Counted from the stretch's first letter, positions 1 through 9,749 are shown. The stretch: DNA of 64,000 nt from Balneolales bacterium (GCA_007132495.1 SLOL01000033.1:1-64000); one strand, 5' to 3'. The notes: a model not told the origin generated them from the sequence alone. Made by a program: numbers and translations.

Positions 1-23
1 CTTGAAACAAAAATTATAAACAC

Positions 24-725
24 ATGAAATTCATGAATATTCTGGTAATTGAAGACGACCGCATTGTTCGCACACTGGTCAAACATGTATTGGAAAAAGA
101 GGGACACGAGGTATCAATTGCAGAGCGGGGTGAGACGGGTGAGGATATGGCACTCAATGAAGATTTTGATATCATTATCCTCGACCTTGGATTGCCGGAC
201 AAAAGTGGACTTGAGGTTTGCAAGGTGCTGAGGGAACATAACCGGTCTACACCCATACTGATTCTTTCAGCCTATCAGAATACCGATACCAAAGTTACAG
301 GTCTGAATACCGGAGCAGACGACTATTTGACGAAACCTTTCGATAACAAAGAGCTGCTTGCAAGAATAGATGCCATTAACCGCCGTTCTCAAAAAAGCGG
401 GGAATCTAACAACACGTATGAATGCGGCGAGTTGAAAATCGATCTGGTCAACCGGGAATTCTATGTGAAGGATACAAAGGTTCTGTTGACCAACAACGAA
501 TTCAACCTGATGGCGTATTTCCTGAAAAACCCCAACCGGATTCTGGACAAAGATGAACTGACGAACAATGTCTGGGATATCAATTTTGATACCAATACCA
601 ATTTTCTGAACGTTTACATCAGTTATCTGAGAAAAAAAATAGAGGATATCACTCCGGTAAACTATATACAGACGATACGGAAAAAGGGTTTTATGTTGCA
701 GTGTGGTTCCGGGAGTGAGCAATAA
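24..725 (+). CDS. OmpR/PhoB-family response regulator
   Basis: This is a two-component response regulator that should bind DNA in the cytoplasm after phosphorylation. The N-terminal receiver domain (residues about 4-120) has the acidic pair D11/D12, the phosphoacceptor D54 in the ILDLGLPD segment, S82 and K104 in the TKPF motif. The C-terminal part (about 130-230) ends in YIQTIRKKGFML, which matches the wing of an OmpR-type winged helix. A second ATG three codons downstream (position 33) is an equally good start, and no clear ribosome-binding site separates them. No histidine kinase gene is present in the window; a partner may lie upstream of base 1. The target genes are unknown. trmH follows after 15 bases, so the two may be cotranscribed. 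Confidence 0.93.
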   Translation: MKFMNILVIEDDRIVRTLVKHVLEKEGHEVSIAERGETGEDMALNEDFDIIILDLGLPDKSGLEVCKVLREHNRSTPILILSAYQNTDTKVTGLNTGADDYLTKPFDNKELLARIDAINRRSQKSGESNNTYECGELKIDLVNREFYVKDTKVLLTNNEFNLMAYFLKNPNRILDKDELTNNVWDINFDTNTNFLNVYISYLRKKIEDITPVNYIQTIRKKGFMLQCGSGSEQ

Positions 726-740
726 ACCCTGATTTTAGCG

Positions 741-1439
741 ATGAAACCGATGAATCGGGGAAAACATCTTGAAGAAGAGATCGCCTTTTTCTCCGAATTT
801 GTGAGTGAGCATAAAAAAAATCTGTTCCGGAAAACGCTGGAAACGCGGACCCGTTTCTTAACAGTCGTTCTGGAAGATATCTATCAGGCACAAAATGCCT
901 CTGCTGTACTAAGAAGTTGCGACGGGTTCGGAATCCAGGATGTACATGTCATTGAAAACAGAAATGTTTTTGATGTGGACAAAGGCGTTACCATCGGTGC
1001 CGATAAGTGGCTGACGGTGCATCGATACAAAAAAAAGCATATCAACAATACCGAGCGTGCTTACCGGAACCTGCGGGAAAAAGGGTATCGCATAGTTGCC
1101 ACCACACCACATCAAAAACAGGTTTCCCTGCACGACTACCGTCCGGATCAGCCTGCAGCCCTGGTATTTGGTGCAGAGAAGTTGGGATTGACCGACTATG
1201 CCATTCAGAATGCCGATGAATGGCTCCATATTCCGATGTACGGTTTCAGCGAAAGTTTTAATATCTCTGTAAGTGTGGCTCTGTGCCTGTACCACATACG
1301 CCGCATTATGGATCAATCAGATCTGCCCTGGAAGCTGGAGGAACCGGAGCGGCAGTATATTTATCTGCAATGGCTGCGCAAAGCAGTCAGAAATCTCAAA
1401 GCGCTTGACCGGCGCTACCATGAGTTGAACAACCGGTAG
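741..1439 (+). CDS. trmH: TrmH-family (SPOUT) tRNA/rRNA 2'-O-methyltransferase
   Basis: This gene encodes a SPOUT-class RNA ribose methyltransferase that uses S-adenosylmethionine. The three SPOUT motifs are visible: NASAVLRSCDGFG (motif 1), ALVFGAEKLGLT (motif 2) and IPMYGFSESFNISVSVAL (motif 3, the knotted SAM site). The 232-residue length and the motif order fit TrmH, which makes Gm18 in tRNA, better than the longer rRNA enzyme RlmB. A C-terminal helical tail of about 45 residues also agrees with TrmH. The exact substrate is inferred from family likeness. A second ATG at position 750 is possible as the start. The gene ends 14 bases from the end of tex on the opposite strand. Confidence 0.85.
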   Translation: MKPMNRGKHLEEEIAFFSEFVSEHKKNLFRKTLETRTRFLTVVLEDIYQAQNASAVLRSCDGFGIQDVHVIENRNVFDVDKGVTIGADKWLTVHRYKKKHINNTERAYRNLREKGYRIVATTPHQKQVSLHDYRPDQPAALVFGAEKLGLTDYAIQNADEWLHIPMYGFSESFNISVSVALCLYHIRRIMDQSDLPWKLEEPERQYIYLQWLRKAVRNLKALDRRYHELNNR

Positions 1440-1453
1440 ACTCTCAGTCCTTG

Positions 1454-3637
1454 TTACTTATCATCCACAAGCTCCAGACCGATTCTTTCTCTTTGCTTGT
1501 CAAGAGAAGCAATTCTGACCCGTATAATGTCTCCGACGGCAACCACGTCGTGGGGATTTTTTACTTTCTTGCGACTGCTCATTTTTGAAATATGCAGCAG
1601 ACCATCCTGTTTGACACCGATATCGACAAAAGCTCCGAAATCCACAACATTCCGAACCGTACCTTCCAGTTCCTCATCTTCACGAAGGTCCTCCATGGAT
1701 CGGATTTCCTGTTTCAAGAGGGGCCTGGGCAATGATTCACGAGGGTCTCTTCCGGGTTTTTGAAGATTCTCGATAATCAGTTCAAGGGTGGGTATTCCAA
1801 TACCCATACTTTCAGCCGTTTTTTCAAGGTTCAGATTCCGGAATTTCAGAGGAAACAGGTCGGATTTTTCGGGAATCTGTTCTGTCTTTACGCCTGCGTA
1901 TTTGCAAAGCTCTTCGGCGGCTTTGTAGCTTTCCGGGTGTATCGCCGTATTATCAAGCGGATGAGGGGATTCCGGAATACGCAGGAACCCTGCGGCCTGC
2001 TGAAAACGGAACTCACCGACTCCGGCTACTTCCTTCAGTTCTTCACGTTTCCGGAACGGTCCCGTCTGATCCCGGTAGGAGACGATTTTTTCAGCAATAG
2101 TGCGGCTCAATCCGGAAACATAGGATAAAAGCGCTGAACTGGCTGTATTGAGATTGATGCCCACATTATTGACGCAGCTTTCTACAACATCATCCAGTTT
2201 TTTGGAGAGCCGGGGCTGACTTACATCGTGTTGATACAGGCCCACTCCGATCGATTTCGGATCTATTTTGACCAGTTCGGCCAGCGGGTCCTGAACACGC
2301 CGTGCAATGGAAATATTGCCGCGCATGGCGGCATCCAGGTCGGGAAACTCCTGTTTGGCAAGGGGCGAAGCGGAATAGACCGAGGCACCCGCCTCGTTGA
2401 CAATCAGATAGTGCAGCTCCTCCCCGGGATGTTTTTCTTTCCTTTCCGCAATCAGGTCGGCTACGACCATCTCGGTTTCCCTGCTTCCGGTGCCGTTTCC
2501 GATAGCAATCAGGGTGACATTGAATTGCGCTATCATGTCGTCAAGCGTTTTGATGGATTCCCTGATCTTCTTCTGTGGTGGCGTGGGGTAAATGGTTGTT
2601 CCGCCGAGATATTTTCCGGTGGGGTCGACTACCGCCACCTTACATCCGGTCCGGTATCCCGGGTCTATGCCCATAACGGTCCGGGCAGCCAACGGTGGCT
2701 GCAGCAGCAGGTTTTTCAGATTTTCGGCGAATGTCTGGATAGCATGTTCTTCCGCTTTTTCGGTAAGCTCTTTACGGGTTTCACGTTCCAGAGCCGGAAA
2801 AAGCAGTCGACGATAGCTGTCTTTCACGGCCTGTGCAAGTTGCTTTGTGAAAATGGAATCATGATTCGTAATGACATGATGCTCAATTCGTTGTATGGCT
2901 TTATCTTCCAATATTTCAAGATCTGCCGAAAGTATACCTTCCCGTTCGCCCCGATTGACGGCCAATACCTGATAGGGTTTAATCCAGGTGAGTTTGGCGC
3001 TAAACGCATAGTACTCCCGGAAAACTTCACGTTCATCAGGTTTATCGGTTTTGGTGACGTTCAGGATGCCGTTACGTTCTATTTGGGCGCGCAGGTTGTT
3101 GCGTACCTCGATTTCTTCATTAATCCACTCCGCACAGATATCCCGGGCACCCTGAAGAGCCTCGTCAGAGCTGTTGACGTCCTTGTCAGGGTCAATATAC
3201 TTTGAAGCAATCCGTCCGGGATCCCCCTGTTCGATCTCCTCCTCCCAAATCAGTTCGGCCAATGGCTCAAGCCCTTTCTCTTTGGCAACAGAGGCACGTG
3301 TTTTCCGTTTGGGTTTATAAGGCAGATAAAGGTCTTCAAGCTCCTTGAGTGAGGTGCATTGCCGGATTTCCGATTCCAGCTCTTCGGTCAGCTTGCCCTG
3401 TTCACGAATCGAGCCGAGAATAGTGACTTTGCGTTCACCAAGCAGGGTCAGGTATTCGAGTTGATCCCGAACGGCCCGAAGCTGCTCTTCATCCAGCCCT
3501 CCCGTGCGTTCCTGACGGTAACGGGCGATAAAAGGGATGGTAGCTCCCTCATTGATCATTTCAGAAACCGAGGCAACCTGTTTTGGAGCCAGCTGCAATT
3601 GTCGGGCGATGTCAGAAATAATTCTTTCAGAAGACAT
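1454..3637 (-). CDS. tex: Tex-family RNA-binding transcription accessory protein
   Basis: The 727-residue product is a full-length Tex protein, a nucleic-acid-binding factor of the bacterial transcription machinery related to eukaryotic Spt6. In order it shows an N-terminal helical Tex domain (about 1-190), a YqgF/RNase H-like domain starting near residue 320 with GIDPGYRTGCKVAVVD, tandem helix-hairpin-helix motifs (GINLNTASSALLSYVSGLS and the VAGVGEF region) and a C-terminal S1 RNA-binding domain (about 650-727, with TVRNVVDFGAFVDIGVKQDG). It is transcribed away from the HisN-like gene; the 160-bp gap between the two starts must hold both promoters. Large open frames on the other strand are shadows of this gene. 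Confidence 0.96.
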   Translation of the reverse strand: MSSERIISDIARQLQLAPKQVASVSEMINEGATIPFIARYRQERTGGLDEEQLRAVRDQLEYLTLLGERKVTILGSIREQGKLTEELESEIRQCTSLKELEDLYLPYKPKRKTRASVAKEKGLEPLAELIWEEEIEQGDPGRIASKYIDPDKDVNSSDEALQGARDICAEWINEEIEVRNNLRAQIERNGILNVTKTDKPDEREVFREYYAFSAKLTWIKPYQVLAVNRGEREGILSADLEILEDKAIQRIEHHVITNHDSIFTKQLAQAVKDSYRRLLFPALERETRKELTEKAEEHAIQTFAENLKNLLLQPPLAARTVMGIDPGYRTGCKVAVVDPTGKYLGGTTIYPTPPQKKIRESIKTLDDMIAQFNVTLIAIGNGTGSRETEMVVADLIAERKEKHPGEELHYLIVNEAGASVYSASPLAKQEFPDLDAAMRGNISIARRVQDPLAELVKIDPKSIGVGLYQHDVSQPRLSKKLDDVVESCVNNVGINLNTASSALLSYVSGLSRTIAEKIVSYRDQTGPFRKREELKEVAGVGEFRFQQAAGFLRIPESPHPLDNTAIHPESYKAAEELCKYAGVKTEQIPEKSDLFPLKFRNLNLEKTAESMGIGIPTLELIIENLQKPGRDPRESLPRPLLKQEIRSMEDLREDEELEGTVRNVVDFGAFVDIGVKQDGLLHISKMSSRKKVKNPHDVVAVGDIIRVRIASLDKQRERIGLELVDDK

Positions 3638-3797
3638 GTTTTTACTATTTTAGAAATTCATATGGCCGGTAAATATACGACTCTTGGAGGAATGACAAAC
3701 CATACCCGATGGAGTTTCGTTATAAAAATAAATCAGGGACCGGCGGTTTCTGAAGCCCGGTGACATGCCCGTATTTTGATACTGAAATTTATTTGAA

Positions 3798-4580
3798 ATG
3801 CAACGAACAAAAAAAGAAGAGCTGTTACAATTTGCCATTTATATTGCAAGATCTGCCGGTAAAAATACCCTTTCCCATTTCCGGAACGGAGTTCAGGTCG
3901 ACCGGAAAGCGGACGATTCCCCGGTTACTATTGCCGACCGGGAGGCCGAAAAATGGATGAGAGACCGGATCACAGAAACCTACCCTGAACATGGTATCAT
4001 CGGGGAAGAGTTCGGGATTCAGGGTGAAAACAGGTCGGTACAATGGATACTTGATCCTGTTGACGGAACCCACTCCTTCATTCATGGTGTACCGCTGTAC
4101 ACGACATTGGTAGGTGTGACGATTGATGGTGAACCCGAGATCGGGGTGATCTACGCACCTGTAACCGATGAACTTTGTGAAGCGGCACTGGAGCTTGGAG
4201 CCCGGTATAACGGACAGGACTGCCGGGTTGCCGATGTCCGGTCGCTATCGCGTGCAACACTTCTCAGCACCGATGTGACTACCATTCGTGAGCAAGGCTT
4301 GTTCGGAAAATTTGAAAACTTGCTGGATAGTTGCCGGCTCCATCGCACCTGGGGTGACGCGTACGGACATATGATGGTAGCTACCGGCCGCGCGGATATC
4401 ATGTTTGATCCTGTTCTTAACCTGTGGGACGCCGCACCACTGCTGCCCATACTTCAGGAGTCGGGAGGGGTGTTTCTGGACTTGAAGGGCAGAGCTAGCA
4501 TTGATGGCGGTAACGGTTTTTCTTCCAATGAAGTTCTGGCAGGTAATGTCATATCTGCCATGGAACCTTCCGGAAAATAG
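3798..4580 (+). CDS. hisN: Inositol-monophosphatase-family phosphatase, probably histidinol-phosphatase (HisN type)
   Basis: This is a metal-dependent phosphatase of the inositol monophosphatase fold, 260 residues. Metal-binding motifs are visible: GEEFG near residue 70, DPVDGTHSFIHG near residue 90 and LWDAAPL near residue 210. The FIHGVPLYTTLVGV segment and the RTWGDAYGHMMVATGRADIMFD segment resemble HisN histidinol-phosphatases more than true inositol phosphatases, so removal of phosphate from histidinol phosphate is the likeliest reaction. No other histidine gene is nearby, so the substrate remains an inference; other sugar or inositol phosphates are possible. It sits alone between the divergent tex gene and a 122-bp gap before the next gene. 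Confidence 0.85.
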   Translation: MQRTKKEELLQFAIYIARSAGKNTLSHFRNGVQVDRKADDSPVTIADREAEKWMRDRITETYPEHGIIGEEFGIQGENRSVQWILDPVDGTHSFIHGVPLYTTLVGVTIDGEPEIGVIYAPVTDELCEAALELGARYNGQDCRVADVRSLSRATLLSTDVTTIREQGLFGKFENLLDSCRLHRTWGDAYGHMMVATGRADIMFDPVLNLWDAAPLLPILQESGGVFLDLKGRASIDGGNGFSSNEVLAGNVISAMEPSGK

Positions 4581-4702
4581 CAAGCTGTCGAAGTGATTAG
4601 TAGCGAATAACACACCTGTATCATCCGGATCCCGGCCGGTTTGTGCTGTCGATCCGGCAGGGATACCGGCATCATGACCAAATTTAGCAGAGTTGTCAAG
4701 AC

Positions 4703-7045
4703 ATGTATTTTAACATTATGAGAATCATAGGATTAGCTTTTATATTAAAGTTTATTACCGTTCTTTCGGCAGGAGCAGAAGAAAATGGTTATGCTCTGAT
4801 AACATCCGACGGGGACTATTCACAGCGTCCGAGAATGGAAGTTTCCTATTCCGGACTGGAAGCCGAACTTGAAATCGGATTTGAGACGGGACTCATTCGC
4901 GGAGTGGCTTCCTATCATTTTACACCGCGGCATTCATCCGTAAACCGTTTGACATGGTCAGCGCCGAATATTGAAATCGAAAATATAACGCTGGATAATG
5001 GCGATGTGACCTGGGATAATATTCAAGACACCCTGCAGATCCGGTTCGATGATAACCTGGAATCAGACACCCGGACATCGCTGCAAATAGAATATGAAGC
5101 CCGTCCGGAGTTCGGAGTACATTACACTCCCAACGGGACCATTTTTTCATCAAATCTTCCCGGCGGGGTTGCACACTGGCTTCCGGGGCCCATTCATCCC
5201 AGAGCGGTCATGCCGGTACAATTGACATTCGAGGTGCCGGATGGGCAAAGGGCTGTGGCCAGTGGCGAATTGGACGGCCGGTGGGATTCGGACCGGGGAA
5301 ACTATTACCGCTGGGTAACAGAACATGCCATTCCTGTCTCCGATCTGGCCTTCTCTGTGGGTGATTTTGAGCTTTATGAGTCGTTCACCGGTACAAAAAA
5401 TGTACGGATCTATCATGAACAGGAGATCATGGAGGAATCAGACAGTCGTGAAATGCTGGAGCATACCGTAAGCCGGATACGTGATCTTGAACGATTGATG
5501 CGCCGCGAACTGCCATTCACTTCTTTTCAGATTGTCGTACTCTCCGATGACCGGTGGGAGACCCGGCCATATGCCTCCGGCAAAACCTATGTCTTTCAAC
5601 GTCATGATAATCAGGAACTGCAAGTTACCCGATCGCTTATAGCTCAATGGTTTGGGATTTCACTCAGGACGGAACAATGGGCCCATTCTGCATTTATTAC
5701 ATTGCTTCAGGCGCTGGTCGCTGAACAGGCCGGGCTGCCCGACTGGTTGGAATACGATGATCCGTTGAAAGAGGCGTTTAACATTCCTGAAACGTTATAT
5801 CAAACAGGCAGCATGGAGTATTGGCAATGGGCAAGAAGATATATCCGGGACCGTGATACGTCCCTGCTTGGGGCTACGCTATCATCCGGGCTTCGAGAAT
5901 TTTCCGGCATGGAGGGGACCTGGACCTCCGGGGATTTTTCCCGTCACCTGTATGATCTAACCGGAAAATGGATTCCGGAGCAGGATATTACCGCACCTGT
6001 TCGGGTGCCCGAGTACCAATTTCAGGTGCTGGTACAGGAGAACGGTGGTTCCGGGAACCTCCGGTTGGAGATTTCACCCCTTGCCGATATCACAGATGAC
6101 ATGTTTGAAGTGATCGCCGAATGGGAACGTGACGGGAGGATATTTCAAAATGAATTCACCTTCCACGGAGAAGGAGAAACCATTCAGATCGACACCGGCG
6201 GACAGGTCAACAATCTCCGTGTTAAAGAAGCGGATGTTGAGCATGTATCATTTGTCGTCGAAAAGCCGTTCTCTTTCTGGCTTCATCAGCTTCGCAGGGG
6301 GGAGGAGCCTGAACAGCGAAGGAAAGCTGCGGAAGCCCTGATCGCGTATTCATCCGATCCCGACTTGCAACTTGCCATTCAGGACGTTATGGCGCGGGAA
6401 GAGAACCCGGAAGTTAGAGCGGGATTATTTAAACTATTGGCTGCCATAACTTCAGGGGCCAGTGGTACCGAACGTCGTTTCCTGGAGGGATTGACCAGCA
6501 ACCACTCCGGGATACGGATGGTATCCATGCGGGCACTTCAGGCTTACAGCGGCAACGCTCAGGTGGAGGAGGAGGTTCTATCCATTATTCAAACTTCAGA
6601 TGACCTGGATCTGGTCAATGAGGCTATCCGGACCTACCGGGAGATCATTGATGATGAAGCATTCCGGAGTTTTGCACTGCGTTTCCTGGATGAGGACCGC
6701 GGCGATCTGCTGTTCACCGAAACGCTGCTGGAAGAGTTGTTTGAAGTGCCGGTGAACGAAGGATCCGTTGACGCTGCTATCGAGTACCTGCACGAAGGGT
6801 ACCCATTTGACTTACGCTGGTTAAGCTATCGGCAACTTCGCCTTCACGCCGCCGGCAGCGACTGGGAGTATGACTTTTTGAACAACTATCATGATGACCG
6901 GGATCCCCGGATTCGGTTTTTAACCCTTTTCTCGCTTTCGGAACTGGAACAGGAAGAAAGAGGACCTTTTTTGGAAGAAATGATGTTGATGGAGTATGAT
7001 ATTCGTATATTAAAGCGAATAGAAGATCTGCATCCTATCGAATGA
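4703..7045 (+). CDS. M1-peptidase-like exported protein with HEAT-like repeats, zinc site missing
   Basis: The 780-residue product begins with a hydrophobic signal-like segment ending near SAGAEE, so export is expected. Residues about 45-230 read like the N-terminal beta-domain of M1 aminopeptidases. The catalytic region can be aligned through the conserved QWFG at residues 315-318, but the zinc motif HExxH is replaced by R310-S311-L-I-A314. The downstream zinc-ligand glutamate of NEGFA is S329 in HSAFI, and the GAMEN motif is replaced by ASGKTYV. It should therefore have no M1 peptidase activity. The C-terminal third (about 515-770) is made of HEAT-like helical repeats. It may be a binding or scaffold protein. 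A second ATG at 4718 could also be the start. Confidence 0.8.
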   Translation: MYFNIMRIIGLAFILKFITVLSAGAEENGYALITSDGDYSQRPRMEVSYSGLEAELEIGFETGLIRGVASYHFTPRHSSVNRLTWSAPNIEIENITLDNGDVTWDNIQDTLQIRFDDNLESDTRTSLQIEYEARPEFGVHYTPNGTIFSSNLPGGVAHWLPGPIHPRAVMPVQLTFEVPDGQRAVASGELDGRWDSDRGNYYRWVTEHAIPVSDLAFSVGDFELYESFTGTKNVRIYHEQEIMEESDSREMLEHTVSRIRDLERLMRRELPFTSFQIVVLSDDRWETRPYASGKTYVFQRHDNQELQVTRSLIAQWFGISLRTEQWAHSAFITLLQALVAEQAGLPDWLEYDDPLKEAFNIPETLYQTGSMEYWQWARRYIRDRDTSLLGATLSSGLREFSGMEGTWTSGDFSRHLYDLTGKWIPEQDITAPVRVPEYQFQVLVQENGGSGNLRLEISPLADITDDMFEVIAEWERDGRIFQNEFTFHGEGETIQIDTGGQVNNLRVKEADVEHVSFVVEKPFSFWLHQLRRGEEPEQRRKAAEALIAYSSDPDLQLAIQDVMAREENPEVRAGLFKLLAAITSGASGTERRFLEGLTSNHSGIRMVSMRALQAYSGNAQVEEEVLSIIQTSDDLDLVNEAIRTYREIIDDEAFRSFALRFLDEDRGDLLFTETLLEELFEVPVNEGSVDAAIEYLHEGYPFDLRWLSYRQLRLHAAGSDWEYDFLNNYHDDRDPRIRFLTLFSLSELEQEERGPFLEEMMLMEYDIRILKRIEDLHPIE

Positions 7046-7066
7046 CACCTGTAAGTTTCTCCTGTT

Positions 7067-7330
7067 ATGAATTATATCATTAAATTACCGCCAAAATCAA
7101 AACGGGACGACATTATTGAAGCGTGGGTCAATGATGTCCTGAATGATCACGACTATCGCAAATTCCATTCAACGATGAACGATCTCATCGAGAGTGGATT
7201 TAACAGGGACGGTGTCATGTTCATGTTTCTGCATCGTACAACACATGAAATCGCCCGAAAGCGAATTGTACAGCAATCGCACTACGAACTTGCGGATATT
7301 GCATTCAGCAATCCCATCAGCCTCAACTGA
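7067..7330 (+). CDS. Small hypothetical protein
   Basis: This 87-residue open frame starts 21 bases after the M1-like gene and probably shares its transcript. I do not recognise the family. The product is soluble and mixed in charge, with no signal peptide or membrane segment, and the predicted helices include DDIIEAWVNDVLN and THEIARKRIVQQ. Codon use looks like that of its neighbours, and no competing frame covers the space, so it is probably real. No function can be given. The next gene converges on it after 34 bases. Confidence 0.6.
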   Translation: MNYIIKLPPKSKRDDIIEAWVNDVLNDHDYRKFHSTMNDLIESGFNRDGVMFMFLHRTTHEIARKRIVQQSHYELADIAFSNPISLN

Positions 7331-7364
7331 CAGACGTTAGATAGGCCTTCACCGGGTAATCACT

Positions 7365-8636
7365 TCAGTCCTGACGCACCCACCTGTAGAGTTCGGCAAA
7401 GCTCGCCTTTTTCCCGTACATCAATATGCCGATGCGATAGATCCGTGAACTGAGCCACATCAGTACGACGAAAGTGAGCACCATCAAAAGGATGGTGCCA
7501 CCGAGCTGCCAGAAGGGGACTGATATCACCGACATCCGGACCGGCATCAAAATGGGGGCAAAGAAAGGGATCATGGACAAACTCACCGACAAGGTGGAAG
7601 CGGGATTGTCGGATACGGTCATCAGGAATAGCAATGGAACAATAATGAGCATGATTATCGGCATTTGCAGCTGCTGACTGTCCGATTCCTGTTCAATGGC
7701 CGATCCGACAGCGGCAAACAGGGAGCTGTAGATCAGGAATCCGAGGAGGAAGAAAAGTACAAAGCCGACCCAAACCACAGGTCCGATAACCGGCATGGTG
7801 ACGGCTGTTTCAGCACCAGCCGCCGCAGGCTCAGCACCACCACCGGCCAAAATGGTAAGAACAGGACCGGCAGCAAAAAGGAGCAGTGCCCCTGCCACCG
7901 CCCATATAATGAACTGGGTAAGTCCGAGCATGGCCACTCCGATCACCTTCCCCATGAGGAGTTCAAAAGGTCGAACCGAAGAGGCGATGATTTCAACAAC
8001 CCGTGTTGTTTTTTCCTCCATAACACTTCTCATGATAATCGCTCCGTAGCCGAACATGGCTCCGTAGATGATGAAACCCATGATAAAGCCGACCAGGGCA
8101 GAATAACCGGAGTCGGCCGCCTCCGCGCCATCATCGGATATAATGAAGTTGTCTACACTGATTTCCTCGTTCATGACCGCCTTCATCTCCTCGCTGATTT
8201 CAAGCCTCTCCAGCCTTATTTGTTGTACATGCTGTCGAATGTCGGAACGTATTCGGGATGAGACGGACATACCGGCACTTCCGTCATGGTAAAATGCCGA
8301 ACTTCCCAATCCATCCAGCAATTCGTGCGGAATAACAATAAAACCATGGATCTCGCCATTTTGGAGCTGCGTCCGCAACCGGGTAGGATCCGACTCCGAC
8401 AGCCGGTAGGACGAGGAGTCGCCTTGTACCATTTTTTCACCGACAACACCTGTTTCATCATATATGGGGAACTGACGTGTGGTATCACCGGACAGGGTAT
8501 GGATCAGAGCCGGAAGAATCACCAGTGCAATCATGATAATGGGTGCAAGAACGGTGGTAACAATGAAGATTTTACTTTTAAAGCGAACCCAGAATTCACG
8601 TTGGACAATCAGCAGCAGTTTTTCTTTATGGATCAT
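7365..8636 (-). CDS. ABC-2 type transporter permease (NatB-like)
   Basis: This is the membrane half of an ABC exporter of the ABC-2 / NatB group, 423 residues. A first transmembrane segment (about 20-45) is followed by a large periplasmic domain (about 50-175) and then five or more membrane segments in the C-terminal half. The segment EEKTTRVVEIIASSVRPFELLMGKV is typical of NatB-like permeases. It is encoded 12 bases downstream of the matching ATPase and the two should assemble in the inner membrane. Sodium or drug export is known for some relatives, but the substrate cannot be read from this sequence. Confidence 0.9.
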   Translation of the reverse strand: MIHKEKLLLIVQREFWVRFKSKIFIVTTVLAPIIMIALVILPALIHTLSGDTTRQFPIYDETGVVGEKMVQGDSSSYRLSESDPTRLRTQLQNGEIHGFIVIPHELLDGLGSSAFYHDGSAGMSVSSRIRSDIRQHVQQIRLERLEISEEMKAVMNEEISVDNFIISDDGAEAADSGYSALVGFIMGFIIYGAMFGYGAIIMRSVMEEKTTRVVEIIASSVRPFELLMGKVIGVAMLGLTQFIIWAVAGALLLFAAGPVLTILAGGGAEPAAAGAETAVTMPVIGPVVWVGFVLFFLLGFLIYSSLFAAVGSAIEQESDSQQLQMPIIMLIIVPLLFLMTVSDNPASTLSVSLSMIPFFAPILMPVRMSVISVPFWQLGGTILLMVLTFVVLMWLSSRIYRIGILMYGKKASFAELYRWVRQD

Positions 8637-8648
8637 GCAATCTACCTT

Positions 8649-9557
8649 TTATTTTGAAACAGCATCAATGAATATTTCCTGTAACCCGGGCTCTGTCAAT
8701 TCAAATGCCTGAATGCGGCAATGCTTCTGGGCCTCCCTGAGTATGGCCTGATCGTCGGAGCCTTCAAGCAGGCGTATTTCGGCATAATGCACCGACCTGT
8801 TATTGATCCGCACATGCTTGAGATTATCCAGAAACGAATTGTCACCGGTAAATCGGAGGGTGACGGTATTTTTACCATAGGACGAGCGAATTTGAGAAAG
8901 GTCGCCGCTTAAAACAAGCTTTCCGTTATTAAACAGGGCGATGTCGTCACACAGTTGCTCAACCTGCTCCATACGGTGTGTGGCAAAAAAGATGGTTTTT
9001 CCCTTATCCCGGAGCTCGAGAATGATCTCTTTGAGTGTTTCGCTGTTGATCGGATCCAGCCCGCTGAACGGTTCATCAAATATGAGACACGGCGGATTGT
9101 GAGCAAGCGTTGCTACGAATTGTATTTTCTGTTGCATGCCCTTGGAAAGCTCACCGACCTCTTTATGGATCCAGCTTTCGGCTTCAAAACGTGCCAGCCA
9201 ATACCGGATGCTTTCAATGGCGGCCGGTTTGGAAAGTCCATGCAGGCGACTCAGGTAGATGAGCTGTTCACCAACTTTCATTTTTTTATACAGTCCCCGT
9301 TCCTCGGGCAGATATCCAAGCAATTTCTGTGTTTCGGATCCGACAGGCTGACCGAACAGTTGAATAGATCCGGAATCGGGAACCAGGATGTGTGTAAGCA
9401 TGCGAATGCTCGTCGTCTTGCCTGCTCCATTGGGGCCCAGAAGCCCGAAAATACGTCCTTTTTTAACTTCAAATGAGACCTCATCCACAGCTCTCTGATC
9501 ACCAAAGATCTTGGTCACATTTTCAAAGCTCACGATGGAATCATTCATACGGGCCAT
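8649..9557 (-). CDS. ABC transporter ATP-binding protein (NatA-like)
   Basis: This is the ATPase partner of the downstream permease. Visible motifs are Walker A GLLGPNGAGKTT (near residue 40), the signature LSKGMQQKIQFVATL, Walker B CLIFDEPFSGLDP and the switch histidine in FFATHRMEQVE. The C-terminal 70 residues form the extra domain common in NatA-like ATPases. The product is 302 residues, or 299 if translation starts at the ATG three codons downstream. It is the first gene of a two-gene operon whose promoter must lie in the 192-bp gap shared with the divergent glgA gene. Confidence 0.92.
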   Translation of the reverse strand: MARMNDSIVSFENVTKIFGDQRAVDEVSFEVKKGRIFGLLGPNGAGKTTSIRMLTHILVPDSGSIQLFGQPVGSETQKLLGYLPEERGLYKKMKVGEQLIYLSRLHGLSKPAAIESIRYWLARFEAESWIHKEVGELSKGMQQKIQFVATLAHNPPCLIFDEPFSGLDPINSETLKEIILELRDKGKTIFFATHRMEQVEQLCDDIALFNNGKLVLSGDLSQIRSSYGKNTVTLRFTGDNSFLDNLKHVRINNRSVHYAEIRLLEGSDDQAILREAQKHCRIQAFELTEPGLQEIFIDAVSK

Positions 9558-9749
9558 CCGGTTTTATATATATGGTTCAAAAATTTTCAAACTGAAAAAA
9601 AGGGGTTGTAAGATAGGTTTCTAAATCCTTATATACCTGTACAAGTTTATCGTTATTGTTGATATCCATGACAGGCAAAAAACATCGCATTACACCCCCG
9701 AACGCAGAGATTTCAAAATACTTACGAAAATAGCGCAGGATAGTTACAA
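9558..9749. other. Divergent intergenic region between natA-like and glgA genes
   Basis: This 192-bp stretch separates two outward-facing genes and should hold both promoters. It is AT-rich near the natA-like gene, with an alternating TA run at about 9566-9573 and several A-runs. I found no convincing TTTG / TAnnTTTG pair, no strong hairpin and no tRNA-like structure, so no exact promoter is called. Confidence 0.5.

Noticed and set aside
2228-3205. 325-codon open frame on the plus strand inside tex
   Set aside because: It lies wholly antisense to a complete, well-conserved tex gene and its translation resembles no family; it is a shadow of codon bias.
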